From positions 1 through 29,320 of the IMG/VR virus record IMGVR_UViG_3300042288_001613: a DNA stretch of 29,320 nucleotides; one strand, given 5' to 3'. This stretch comes from a virus. Under the pieces are notes generated by a model. That model saw nothing but the letters and a program-made list of their open reading frames with translations. It was not told where the DNA came from and did no database searches. Positions 6,485-13,701 of the stretch are shown here, in pieces; within the stretch, counting starts at the first letter, position 1; each line of letters starts with the position of its first letter. The position numbers were made by a program, and so were the translations under genes.

Positions 6485-6909
6485 TAGAAGGGGATGTCCT
6501 CGTAGGTGGGCTGGCTGGGCTGGGCTGGCTGGTCCTGGGGGCGTTCGGTCGATACTGCTGCAACTGGCGAGCTTCTGACGACTTTGGCCATCTTCCAGGC
6601 CTTGACGATCAGCTTGGAGCGACGCTTGCTGGTCTCCCGGTCTTGCCAGCTTTCTTCGTCGATCTGGCCTTCGGTAATGGCTACCCGGTCACCCTTGAGT
6701 AGGTTGTCGCCAGCCCATTCAGCGGCGCGGCCAAAGCACTTGACGGTGATCCAGGCGGAGCGGGCCTCGCCGGACTGGTCCTTGCCAGCATAGACAGCGA
6801 TCCGCATTTCGCAGATCTTGCCGCCGGTGGTGGTGAACCGTAGTTCGGGGTCGGCCCCAAGGTTGCCGACACATTGGACTGAATTATAGGCGTAGGGTTC
6901 TGCAGGCAT
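6484..6909 (-). CDS. ssb: single-stranded DNA-binding protein
   Basis: 141 residues. An OB-fold SSB domain occupies about 5-112 (SVQCVGNLGADPELRFT, ITVKCFGRAAEWA, LLKGDRVAITEGQIDEESW), followed by a Pro/Gln-rich linker and the acidic tip YEDIPF that recruits partner enzymes. Binds ssDNA during phage replication. The leader CACACTTACAGAGGAGAC carries the common translation-start motif. Cotranscribed with the sliding clamp gene upstream. Confidence 0.93.
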   Translation of the reverse strand: MPAEPYAYNSVQCVGNLGADPELRFTTTGGKICEMRIAVYAGKDQSGEARSAWITVKCFGRAAEWAGDNLLKGDRVAITEGQIDEESWQDRETSKRRSKLIVKAWKMAKVVRSSPVAAVSTERPQDQPAQPSQPTYEDIPF

Positions 6910-6937
6910 GGTCTTGTCTCCTCTGTAAGTGTGCGGT

Positions 6938-8074
6938 CTATGCTGGTTCCCTGATCTGTATTGGCATCACCAAGTACACCTGGCTGCTGCCGGGGGCGGT
7001 GATCGTGGCTGGGCTGGTCGGGGTGTTGGTGTGCAGGATCACCTGCTCGCTGCCGAAGGCCTTGAGGCCATCCAGCAGGTAGTCGCCGTTAAAGGCCATG
7101 GGATTCTTAGCTTTGCCCAGCACGTCCTCACCCTGGCCTTCGCTGGCCTCACAGTCAACCAGCTCCCGCCCGCTAGAGCCTTGTACGTCAGCTTCTAGCA
7201 CTAGCTGTCCCTGGTCATTCCACTGGTGCCTGATGATGCCTTGCTTTTGGCTAGCCACCACCATGATCCGGCTCAGGGCATCGATCCAGGCTTGCCGGTT
7301 GATCAGCGTCTCCACCGCAAAGGCAGTGGGGATCAGTCGGCGATACTCTGGATACTGGCCCTCCAGCAGCCGGGTAGTGAATACCAGATCGCCCAGGTCA
7401 AAGGTGGCGATGGTGTTGTCCAGCGTTACCGTCACCATCCCCTCAGCCTTGCCCAGGTGCCCACTCAGGGCCTTCAGGCCTTTGCTAGGCAGTGTGACAG
7501 GGGTAAATGCTTCAAGGGCCTCCTGGGCCACCGGGAACACGCTGAGGCGATGGCCATCGGTGGAAGCAACTTCCAGGCCATCGGCAACGGGTTGCAGGTG
7601 AACGCCGCAGAGGATCTGCTTGCTCTCGTCATCGCTGACGATGGCTAAGGTGGCTTCCAATGCCTGGGCCAAGGTGCTAGCCTCCAGGGTTAGCTGCTGC
7701 CCCTCTGCCCGCTCGATTAGTGGGTACTCCTCCCCGGGCTGGCCGGATAGGCTGTAGCTGCATCCAGGTGCAGCAATGATGATAGCCTGGCTGGTTTCTG
7801 GATCCCAGTTAAGCGCTAGGTTCCCCTCCATGCGCCCCACCATATCGGTGAGTAGCTTGGCCGGTAGCAAGACTTCGCCTTCTACGGCAATGCTGGCGCT
7901 GGCCTTGGCGGTGATGGTCACCGCTCCCAAGTCAGAGCCTGTCACCGCCAGGGTGTTGTCTTCAGCCTTGAGTAGCAGGTTTGTCAGTACAGGGTTGCTA
8001 GGCCTGCTGGGCACCGCCCGGTTGGGCAGGGCCAGGACGGTGGCTAGGTCTTTGGCATCAATCGTTAGTTCCAT
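6938..8074 (-). CDS. dnaN: DNA polymerase III beta sliding clamp homologue
   Basis: About 378 residues, full length for bacterial DnaN. The N terminus MELTIDAKDLATVLALPNRAV, the VTGSDLGAVTITA strand, LLPAKLLTDMVG, the second-domain ICGVHLQPV...STDGHRLS and the C-terminal VYLVMPIQIRE are typical. The ring protein would tether polymerases and QL(S/D)LF-bearing proteins to DNA. The ATG at 8074 is preceded by GGAG and lies 17 nt inside the end of the methyltransferase gene. A phage-borne DnaN is uncommon and fits either phage replication or clamp-dependent transcription with the QLSLF protein at 4674. Confidence 0.93.
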   Translation of the reverse strand: MELTIDAKDLATVLALPNRAVPSRPSNPVLTNLLLKAEDNTLAVTGSDLGAVTITAKASASIAVEGEVLLPAKLLTDMVGRMEGNLALNWDPETSQAIIIAAPGCSYSLSGQPGEEYPLIERAEGQQLTLEASTLAQALEATLAIVSDDESKQILCGVHLQPVADGLEVASTDGHRLSVFPVAQEALEAFTPVTLPSKGLKALSGHLGKAEGMVTVTLDNTIATFDLGDLVFTTRLLEGQYPEYRRLIPTAFAVETLINRQAWIDALSRIMVVASQKQGIIRHQWNDQGQLVLEADVQGSSGRELVDCEASEGQGEDVLGKAKNPMAFNGDYLLDGLKAFGSEQVILHTNTPTSPATITAPGSSQVYLVMPIQIREPA

Positions 8075-8657
8075 GGTTTCTCCAGTTAGTACAAAATTCA
8101 AGCTCAGTCCCTTGGCTATTGCCGAAGCGGTGCCAGATAAACCATGCGGTTGTCACCGAGTCGGTGCCGCCAGTGTCCGCCCGGAATTGTGGCCGGGGGT
8201 TGAACACGATCAGCTTTGCCGGTGGGTGCTCCGCTAGCCAGCTAGCCCGGTTGGCGCAGGGCTCCAGGTAGCTGAGCCGCAAGAGCATGGCCATGCCCAC
8301 CCGGCAGTTGCCGAAGGCCAGCGGCAGGATGGCTGGGGCCTGGTTGTAGGGTGGGTTCGTGATCACCCAGTCGTAGCGGGCAGAGCGAGCCCAGGCGCCA
8401 GGATCGGTAGCGTCCATGGTGAAGCTGGTGGCACCGATGGCGGTTGCTGGCTTGGTCTTGGCCGGATCAATGTCGGCGGTATCCACCAGGCGGAACAAGC
8501 CAGATTCTTTCAGCACATCGCTGATCGCACCCTCGCCATTGCAGGGCTCCAGCACGGTGGCCTGGTTGCGCCAGGGGACAAAGCGATGGCTATCCAGCAA
8601 GGCCCAGGTGAGCAGGCCGGGGGTGGGATAGAAGTCGAGGGGTTGTCTGGCCAGCAT
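8058..8657 (-). CDS. SAM-dependent methyltransferase, probably DNA N6-adenine
   Basis: 199 residues. DFYPTP (about 8-13), SAM-binding motif I VLEPCNGEGA (35-44), an acidic residue at TADIDP and the catalytic NPPY (101-104) give the layout of N6-adenine methyltransferases. The closest resemblance is to phage and plasmid orphan enzymes, as no restriction gene is adjacent. It is the first gene of the operon with the clamp and SSB, so methylation of newly made phage DNA is plausible. Target sequence unknown. Confidence 0.75.
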   Translation of the reverse strand: MLARQPLDFYPTPGLLTWALLDSHRFVPWRNQATVLEPCNGEGAISDVLKESGLFRLVDTADIDPAKTKPATAIGATSFTMDATDPGAWARSARYDWVITNPPYNQAPAILPLAFGNCRVGMAMLLRLSYLEPCANRASWLAEHPPAKLIVFNPRPQFRADTGGTDSVTTAWFIWHRFGNSQGTELEFCTNWRNHGTND

Positions 8658-8715
8658 GGCGGTTGTCTTTAAGTGTGTGGCTGATGGCTGGTGGCTTATG
8701 GTTGGGTTTCAGGGA

Positions 8716-8803
8716 ACTCCCACTGTAGTGGAGAATCTGTTGTGCGCCTAGTGCCTACAACTTATCGGGTGAAATGTGCGAAACACTCCCACCGCAGTGG
8801 GAA
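8716..8803 (-). repeat. pair of CRISPR-like hairpin repeats
   Basis: Two units about 70 nt apart, minus-strand orientation: TTTCCCACTGCGGTGGGAGT near 8786-8803 and a degenerate CTCCAC / GTGGGAG unit near 8717-8732. The spacing equals the long units of arrays 1-3. They lie in the 5' untranslated region of the methyltransferase operon, in the 203-nt gap between it and the Xre gene. Confidence 0.5.
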
Positions 8804-8860
8804 AGTAGCTTATAATCAGCGGCTTTTAGTTGGGTTCTAATACAACAAAACACCGCCATT

Positions 8861-9064
8861 CTAACCATTGCGCTGGGCTCGCTCGGCGGCCGCCAAAGTG
8901 GTCAGATCAGTTCCCAGGGCTGCTGCTAGCGCTTCCATGGCTGCAGGGCTTAGGTGAGGGAACGATCTGCCAGCGTCCCAATTGCGAACGGTAGACACGG
9001 AAACATCTAGTTTCCGCGCCAATTGCTCCTGAGTGAGGCCGGAGGCCACCCTTAGGGATTTCAT
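8861..9064 (-). CDS. Xre/Cro-family helix-turn-helix regulator
   Basis: 67 residues, one HTH_3 domain: SLRVASGLTQEQLARKLDVS, VSTVRNWDAGRSFP, then MEALAAALGTDL. AGGAGATAACT precedes the ATG at 9064, so this start is preferred over longer forms. It is divergent from the early operon promoter at 9191, with a dyad between them, the classic layout of a phage repressor or Cro switch. Function as a lysogeny regulator is inferred from family and position. Confidence 0.8.
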   Translation of the reverse strand: MKSLRVASGLTQEQLARKLDVSVSTVRNWDAGRSFPHLSPAAMEALAAALGTDLTTLAAAERAQRNG

Positions 9065-9161
9065 AGTTATCTCCTCTTGGCTGGACATTCCCAATTATCG
9101 CGTAGATCTCCCAAAACAGGGTAGCACAATACCTGATGCTTTCCTGGGATACCTATAAGCG

Positions 9162-9183
9162 ATAGCTATTAGAATATTGCTAT
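9162..9183. promoter_or_regulatory. candidate operator for the Xre regulator
   Basis: Inverted repeat ATAGC (9162-9166) / GCTAT (9179-9183) in an AT-rich stretch with further symmetry (TATT..AATATT), ending 7 nt before the -35 of the early promoter. Only one such dyad was found. Confidence 0.4.
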
Positions 9184-9190
9184 TAATGAG

Positions 9191-9220
9191 TTGACAGATA
9201 CCAAGCCCAGGCCCTACTAT
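9191..9220 (+). promoter_or_regulatory. early operon promoter
   Basis: TTGACA (9191-9196), 18-nt spacer, TACTAT (9215-9220). It points into the operon starting at 9346. Confidence 0.65.
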
Positions 9221-9230
9221 AGAGACATCG

Positions 9231-9269
9231 ACAGAAACCCACAGCCGCTAGCTAATAGCCGGGTTCTGT
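9231..9269 (+). promoter_or_regulatory. stable hairpin at the 5' end of the early transcript
   Basis: ACAGAAACCC (9231-9240) pairs with GGGTTCTGT (9261-9269) with one bulged A; inside are AGCCG and CTAGC segments. It would lie at the very 5' end of the mRNA from the 9191 promoter. No T run follows, so it is more likely an mRNA stabiliser or antitermination-type element than a terminator. Confidence 0.4.
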
Positions 9270-9345
9270 TAGTCCCGGAAAAAGGGGTCCGTCGCGCCAA
9301 CGACTCGCCCCTTCGTTCAATCCACTTACAAAGGATCTTCCTACT

Positions 9346-9675
9346 ATGTTACGTCATTTCCCCGCAACTGTCCTAGCCGCTGCTCTGTTCCTGCCCATGC
9401 CTGCCCTGGCCTCTGACACCACTGGCCAGCCTGGCCGGGGTGGCGATGGCCACTGCCCGATCCCTGAACTTGCCACCGATCCCGACTGTGCCCGCGAGGG
9501 TAGCCAGCAACTTAGCAAGTCCAGCCGAGATGAATTCCCTGACTGCATGAATGGGACTTGCACGAATCGCCGCAGCACTGCGGTGGTTGCCGGTCGCCAT
9601 CAGGGTGACCAGTTCCCTGGCAACCGCCAGGGCGGTGGCTCCGGCCCTGCCCTGCCTGCCCCCCGCGCCGTATAG
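9346..9675 (+). CDS. small secreted cysteine-containing protein
   Basis: 109 residues, not recognised. Residues 1-23 form a Sec signal peptide (MLRHF, hydrophobic VLAAALFLP, cleavage after PALA). The mature part is Gly-rich with four Cys (HCPIP, PDCA, DCMNGTC) that may form two disulfides in the periplasm. The start motif CCACTTACAAAGGAT precedes the ATG. First gene of the early operon; a role in envelope change or superinfection exclusion is possible but not shown by the sequence. Confidence 0.6.
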   Translation: MLRHFPATVLAAALFLPMPALASDTTGQPGRGGDGHCPIPELATDPDCAREGSQQLSKSSRDEFPDCMNGTCTNRRSTAVVAGRHQGDQFPGNRQGGGSGPALPAPRAV

Positions 9676-9741
9676 TTCCCTGGGGCTGGCTTCGGCTGGC
9701 CCCAGCCTGTTCCGCCACCACACCACTTACAGAGAACCACC

Positions 9742-10023
9742 ATGTATCCCACTACCATCGAACGCTACGAGCCCACCGTCCTGGACCTAGTCCAAGAGCC
9801 GATCAGCGACGATCCCCGAGTGAAAATTTACGTCGCCCAGGTCATCCACCCTTCCGGGGAATGGTTTAACCTTCATGTCCGGGTCATCCCTGGCCGTGGT
9901 GAAGTGTTCCTAGCCACGCAGCTAGCTGGGATCTTTGTTGATGAACTCCCTGGGGCCAGGGTGGGCGACGTATCGTGTCCTGCCGATGTCCGGGCCGAAG
10001 CGTTTGCTGACGACGAATTCTAA
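9742..10023 (+). CDS. hypothetical protein, early operon
   Basis: 93 residues, not recognised; an alternating pattern (VKIYVAQVIHPSGEWFNLHVRVIPGRGEVFLA) suggests a small beta-sheet domain, with an acidic tail. ACTTACAGAGAACCACC before the ATG is the shared start motif. Confidence 0.65.
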   Translation: MYPTTIERYEPTVLDLVQEPISDDPRVKIYVAQVIHPSGEWFNLHVRVIPGRGEVFLATQLAGIFVDELPGARVGDVSCPADVRAEAFADDEF

Positions 10024-10031
10024 ACCATGCT

Positions 10032-10047
10032 GGGGCCTTCGGGCCCC
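10032..10047 (+). promoter_or_regulatory. UUCG-loop hairpin before the recombination gene
   Basis: GGGGCC, loop TTCG, GGCCCC: a very stable tetraloop hairpin immediately after the upstream stop and just before TTAGGAG. With no T run it may set mRNA stability or expression between the two genes. Confidence 0.45.
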
Positions 10048-10062
10048 TTAGGAGAACCACCC

Positions 10063-10701
10063 ATGACTGACATTATTGCCCAGCCTCAAGCCCAGGCCCA
10101 GACCCTCGAAAAGGTGCTAGTCCACGGGGACTTGGCCGCACTATCGCCAGCAGAGCGAATGAACTATTACAATGCTCTGTGTAGCAGTGTTGGCCTAAAC
10201 CCATTGTCTAGGCCCTTCGAGTATCTGAAACTGTCTGGCCGCCTAACCTTGTACGCACGGAAAGACGCCACCGACCAACTGCGTAGCATCCACGGTATCT
10301 CGGTGGAGCTGGTGGAGCGTACCCGTGTAGATGACTGCTATGTGGTGTTAGCTAGGGCCACCAACGCCTATGGCCGCCGAGATGAGTCTACCGGCGTGGT
10401 GCCCATCAAAGGCCTCTCTGGTGAGGCGTTGGCCAATGCCTTGATGAAGGCAGAGACCAAAGCTAAGCGCCGGGTTACCCTGTCGATCTGCGGGCTAGGG
10501 ATGCTCGACGAAACCGAAGCTGACACTATCCCTGGTGCCGCCCTGGACCAAAACCGACGCATCCAGGACATACGGGAAAGCCTTGGCGTTAGCCGCGAGG
10601 AAGTGATAGCCATGCTGGCTACCTTCGGCGCAACTTCGCCCAACCAGCTTACGCCGGAGCAATGCGACCAGCTAGAGCAAATGATCCGCTCGGCTAAGTA
10701 A
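10063..10701 (+). CDS. putative phage single-strand annealing/recombination protein
   Basis: 212 residues. A long conserved-looking core runs from LSPAERMNYYNALCSS through LNPLSRPFEYLKL, LTLYARKDATDQLR to ALMKAETKAKRRVTLSICGL and GMLDETEAD. The Lys/Arg-rich AETKAKRR..GLG segment resembles the equivalent part of RecT/Bet/Erf-type annealing proteins, and its place in an early operon fits. The C-terminal 50 residues form a short helical domain. ATG 10063 with AGGAG is preferred; the ATG at 10027 would lie across the stable hairpin. Family assignment is tentative. Confidence 0.5.
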   Translation: MTDIIAQPQAQAQTLEKVLVHGDLAALSPAERMNYYNALCSSVGLNPLSRPFEYLKLSGRLTLYARKDATDQLRSIHGISVELVERTRVDDCYVVLARATNAYGRRDESTGVVPIKGLSGEALANALMKAETKAKRRVTLSICGLGMLDETEADTIPGAALDQNRRIQDIRESLGVSREEVIAMLATFGATSPNQLTPEQCDQLEQMIRSAK

Positions 10702-10886
10702 TGGCCGCCACCATTGCCCGGCTGCGCCCCTGCCTGGCCGGGCAGCTATCCATTTTTCTGCACACACGGGCCCAGTACATGCGCCAGATCATTGCTAGGC
10801 ACCCTGAAGACGGGGATGCACAGCAGGAACTAGAGCTAGTGCTAGCCCAGATCCGATACCTACCGTTTTTAGGATTAGACCCATGA
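10701..10886 (+). CDS. hypothetical small protein
   Basis: 61 residues, unrecognised, basic N-terminal half and acidic, helical second half. Its ATG overlaps the previous stop (TAATG) and its stop overlaps the next start (ATGA), so it is an integral part of the operon. Confidence 0.6.
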   Translation: MAATIARLRPCLAGQLSIFLHTRAQYMRQIIARHPEDGDAQQELELVLAQIRYLPFLGLDP

Positions 10887-11089
10887 ACTTACCCACTGAC
10901 CCTACCCGCACCGAGATCTTAGCCTGCCTGCTGGCCTACTTGGCCTACTGGCGGGGTGAACTGGAGTCCGCCATGGATGAGGCTAACGTGATGCACAACA
11001 GTATCAACGCCCTCCAGGGCGACTTAGCCGCTGCCCTGTTTGCTGAAATGGCCAAGGTGAACCAGGCCCGGCTGGAGGAAGAACCATGA
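10883..11089 (+). CDS. hypothetical small helical protein
   Basis: 68 residues, acidic and probably all-helical. ATGA overlap with the gene before and ATGA overlap with the gene after. No recognised family. Confidence 0.6.
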   Translation: MNLPTDPTRTEILACLLAYLAYWRGELESAMDEANVMHNSINALQGDLAAALFAEMAKVNQARLEEEP

Positions 11090-11253
11090 AACGACGCAAG
11101 TCTTTGGCCGATACCCTGGCCGCCGAGCTACGCCGGGAACTACGGCAACAGCAGCAGCAAGGCCAGGAAGCACAGCAAGGCCAGGAAGCACAGCAAGGCC
11201 AGCAACAGGGCTGGCAGGAGGCCCTACAGCAACAACTAGATGAGGTGTATTGA
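11086..11253 (+). CDS. Gln-rich 55-residue protein
   Basis: Starts ATGA on the previous stop and begins MKRRKSLADTLAAELRRELR, followed by about 25 residues of Gln-rich tandem repeats (QGQEAQ units, encoded by an 18-nt DNA repeat) and ends LQQQLDEVY. Probably a helical, low-complexity protein; function unknown. The repeat count may vary between relatives. Confidence 0.55.
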   Translation: MKRRKSLADTLAAELRRELRQQQQQGQEAQQGQEAQQGQQQGWQEALQQQLDEVY

Positions 11254-11254
11254 T

Positions 11255-11461
11255 ATGGCGACTTATGTTTTTAAATGGCAGAAAGCTTACGCAAGCGGGG
11301 TGATGGAGGGCAGTTCGACTGTCCAGATCGCTAGCGGAGATATTCGCATGGCTACTTCTGCCGCTCAGCTGCAAATAGCCCAGATCCACGCCCTATCGCC
11401 TAACCAAGTCGAGATCCGCGACATCCAGCGGATTCAGTTTAACACCCTGGGGGGAGACTAA
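11255..11461 (+). CDS. hypothetical small protein
   Basis: 68 residues, unrecognised. ATG 11255 follows GAGG (11242-11245) at the end of the preceding gene. Two beta-like halves (TYVFKWQKAY, STVQIASG) then a helix and IRDIQRIQF. Confidence 0.6.
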   Translation: MATYVFKWQKAYASGVMEGSSTVQIASGDIRMATSAAQLQIAQIHALSPNQVEIRDIQRIQFNTLGGD

Positions 11462-11502
11462 CCAGGCCACTTACAGAGGACCACAGACTATGAACACCAT
11501 CC

Positions 11503-11619
11503 ATGCCCGCCAGCCAAGGCGTGGCCAGCCCAGTTGATGCAGCACTGTTTTTTGTTACGGGCGCTACGGTGATCGCCATTGCCGCAGCGGAAAACCGGGA
11601 TAAGAAGCGCAAAAAGTAA
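11503..11619 (+). CDS. 38-residue membrane miniprotein
   Basis: One transmembrane helix (AALFFVTGATVIAIAAA) followed by a strongly basic tail (NRDKKRKK), so the C terminus should face the cytoplasm. An upstream ATG at 11490 with the shared start motif CACTTACAGAGGA encodes a 15-residue overlapping peptide that stops inside this gene, which may couple translation. Holin-like or membrane-targeted toxin roles are possible; nothing specific is recognised. Confidence 0.45.
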   Translation: MPASQGVASPVDAALFFVTGATVIAIAAAENRDKKRKK

Positions 11620-11634
11620 ACTTTTTTGTGCCAT

Positions 11635-11667
11635 CCAAACCCCGGCTTATAGCTGGGGTTTGGTTTT
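11635..11667 (+). terminator. terminator of the early operon
   Basis: Stem CCAAACCCCGGC / GCTGGGGTTTGG, loop TTATA, then TTTTGGG. Twelve base pairs including one G-T: the strongest terminator in the window. Confidence 0.85.
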
Positions 11668-11669
11668 GG

Positions 11670-11687
11670 GCACTATTTAGATAGTGC
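11670..11687. promoter_or_regulatory. perfect dyad upstream of the phosphoesterase
   Basis: GCACTAT, loop TTAG, ATAGTGC: 7-bp arms, 14 nt before the ATG at 11701. It begins within GGGCACTATTTA, which is similar to the late-gene motif GGGCAC(A/C)CTA. Operator or promoter overlap is possible. Confidence 0.4.
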
Positions 11688-11700
11688 TGGTTGTAACAAA

Positions 11701-12561
11701 ATGCTAACCACGCGACGACTATCAAGCGAAGTCCTCGAAGTCCGGATGCGCTATACCGGGGAGGAAACCTATCACTTTTTGTTAGCTTCAGACATCCACC
11801 TCGATAACCCAAAATGTGATCGCAAGCTATTTTTTAGTCACCTGGAAAAGATGAAGGCTCTCAACGGCAGGGCCTTATTTTTTGGCGATGTGCTGTGCTT
11901 GATGCAGGGCAAGCGCGACAGGCGCGGCAGCAAGGCCAGCATTCGCCCCGAGCACCAGGGCGCCAACTACTTTGACTTGGTATTCAAAGAGTCCGCCGAT
12001 ATTCTGGCACCCTACGGCCAGGAGATCCTGATGATGGGCAACGGCAACCATGAGACAGCCATCATCAACCACCAGGAGATAGACCCACTGGCTAATGTGG
12101 TACAGCAGCTGCGGGACCGCCATGGGGCCATCACCGAGCACATGGGCTATCAGGGCTGGATCCGTTTTGTGTTCTACAAGGAACGTGGCCAGGGCGTCGA
12201 GGCTGTTCGGCGGTGCAACTTGTTCTTCCACCATGGGGCCTGGGGCGGTATCGTCACCAAGGGCACCATGGGCGGCGGTCGCTATGCCAGCATCGCGCCG
12301 GACGCTGATGTGATCGTCAATGGCCACAACCATGAGCGGAGCATTATTTCTCACCCCTGCTACCGGCTGATCGAAACCGGCAAGGTGCGGGTAACTCCCC
12401 GATACCATGTTCAATGCGGCACCTACAAGGAGGAGTTTCAGGGCGGCAATGGCTGGGCGGTGGAGCGGATCGTCATGCCAAAGTCATTAGGCGGCGTCTG
12501 GCTGAGGCTGACTCCCACTAAGTCCGCTGGCGTTGTGGTTTCACTGGAGCCGGCTAGCTGA
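11701..12561 (+). CDS. calcineurin-like metallophosphoesterase
   Basis: 286 residues. The two-metal site is complete: Asp31-x-His33 (SDIHLDN), Gly62-Asp63, GNGNHE (113-118), HHG (177-179) and GHNH (208-211). Such phage enzymes hydrolyse phosphodiesters of nucleotides or nucleic acids; the substrate cannot be told. A Met at 16 is an alternative start. It stands alone between the early-operon terminator and the array 2 leader. Confidence 0.88.
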   Translation: MLTTRRLSSEVLEVRMRYTGEETYHFLLASDIHLDNPKCDRKLFFSHLEKMKALNGRALFFGDVLCLMQGKRDRRGSKASIRPEHQGANYFDLVFKESADILAPYGQEILMMGNGNHETAIINHQEIDPLANVVQQLRDRHGAITEHMGYQGWIRFVFYKERGQGVEAVRRCNLFFHHGAWGGIVTKGTMGGGRYASIAPDADVIVNGHNHERSIISHPCYRLIETGKVRVTPRYHVQCGTYKEEFQGGNGWAVERIVMPKSLGGVWLRLTPTKSAGVVVSLEPAS

Positions 12562-12573
12562 ATCCGGTTAATG

Positions 12574-12619
12574 TGCTATACTGGGACTAGGACCTTGACA
12601 ATTTGTGGTAACAGTGGAT
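12574..12619 (+). promoter_or_regulatory. leader and extended -10 promoter of array 2
   Basis: TGCTATACT (12574-12582) and then CCTTGACAATTTGTGGTAAC before the first repeat, nearly identical to the leaders of arrays 1 and 3. The -10 starts 13 nt after the phosphoesterase stop. There is no matching -35 upstream. Confidence 0.6.
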
Positions 12620-12965
12620 CCCACTTCGGTGGGGGTTTATCCCACTCAGCCGGTAGCCACTCGCGGCCAGCGCCAAAGCCTACCCCACTCCAGTGGGGGT
12701 TTATCTGGTTTATCTGGGAGTGATTCCGAAGACTGGTAACGATCTGGATGGCCCCACGCTGGTGGGGGTGTGTCGATGACAATACCTAGCCCCATTTTGG
12801 TGGGGGTGGATCCAAACTATAGTTGCATGTTTCCCCACAGTGGTGGGGATGTTTCAGAGTTCTCTCCCTCGCCCCATACTGGTGGGGGTGCTTCTTGACT
12901 CTGGCGAGTCCCCACGCTGGTGGGGGTGCTTCTAAACTTTGGTTTAGCACCACTCTGGTGGGGGT
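12620..12965 (+). CRISPR. CRISPR-like hairpin-repeat array 2
   Basis: Eight hairpins with stems starting at about 12620, 12684, 12753, 12791, 12834, 12873, 12911 and 12949 (steps 64, 69, 38, 43, 39, 38, 38). The first is CCCACTTCGGTGGGGGT. Long units come first and short units last, as in arrays 1 and 3. Tails read GTTTATC in the first two and GTGGATCC, GTGCTTC or ATGTTTC later. The last copy is followed by TTTTTCTTTT and may itself end transcription. Confidence 0.62.
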
Positions 12966-13030
12966 TTTTCTTTTGACACCCAACTATAAGCCAGTCGTGT
13001 TAAATTAGGCTTTGTAGATGCACCACACCA

Positions 13031-13053
13031 CCCCGGCCAGCCCGGGGTTTTTT
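13031..13053 (+). terminator. terminator after array 2
   Basis: CCCCGG and CCGGGG arms around CCAGC-type loop sequence, followed by six T. Together with the leader at 12574 it would bound an RNA of about 460 nt. Confidence 0.75.
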
Positions 13054-13075
13054 GTTGCCTGGGCATTCTGGATCC

Positions 13076-13699
13076 ATGGCAACCAAGAAACCTACACCAA
13101 AGCTACGATCCAAACGTGCGCCCAAGCCAGCCCCTGGTGCTAGGCGAGGCAACCGGCAGGTGGTGAAGACCTCCGGCCAGCCTGCTACGCCAGCCTGCAA
13201 GGAACGGGCATTCGAGCTGTACTGCGACCTAGGGCCCCAATGGGCTGAAATATCCAGGCGACTGAAGGCAGAAGGCTTTGACCGCTGTGGCAATACCACG
13301 ATCAGCGGCTGGGCCAAGGCAGGCGACTGGCACGCCAGGAAGCTGGCTTTGTCGGAGTCACCAGGCGAGGCGGCAAAGGTGCCCCACAAGGCCAAGACAG
13401 CACCACCCCCACCGCCAGCGACAGACCTGGGCAGCTACCGCACCAAGAAAACCAACCTGGAGCATGTGCGCACAGCCATTGAGCAGGTGGTGCAGTCTAT
13501 CTGTGACGCACGGGCCACCAGCGACCTGCGGGCCATTGGTAGCCTAGCGACGGCGTTGGTAAAGCTGATTGAACTTGAGGGGAAATTAAGCCCGGCCACG
13601 GCATCAGAGCTGGCGGCCAGGGCAGTAGATCTGGGCCTGGATCCAGAGCAATTTATGGCCGCATTGGCGGAGCAATGGCGGATCGCCAAGGCTGGCTAG
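13076..13699 (+). CDS. probable terminase small subunit
   Basis: 207 residues. A basic, disordered N terminus (about 1-40) precedes a helix-turn-helix around WAEISRRLKAEGFDR ... TTISGWAKAGDW, the usual DNA-recognition part of TerS, then a Pro-rich linker and a C-terminal helical region. It would recognise the packaging site and recruit the large terminase at 22343, from which it is separated by 8.6 kb, which is unusual. GGATCC precedes the ATG with only a weak RBS. It is flanked by two arrays transcribed towards it. Confidence 0.6.
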   Translation: MATKKPTPKLRSKRAPKPAPGARRGNRQVVKTSGQPATPACKERAFELYCDLGPQWAEISRRLKAEGFDRCGNTTISGWAKAGDWHARKLALSESPGEAAKVPHKAKTAPPPPPATDLGSYRTKKTNLEHVRTAIEQVVQSICDARATSDLRAIGSLATALVKLIELEGKLSPATASELAARAVDLGLDPEQFMAALAEQWRIAKAG

Positions 13700-13701
13700 A
13701 A

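Noticed and set aside
7098-7648. Long open frames on the plus strand within the clamp gene
   Set aside because: They are antisense to a clear full-length DnaN homologue, lack an RBS and give no protein-like pattern.
13278-13547. Alternative frame within the terminase small-subunit gene
   Set aside because: It is an out-of-frame shadow rich in Arg/His/Pro, while the other frame has a recognisable helix-turn-helix.
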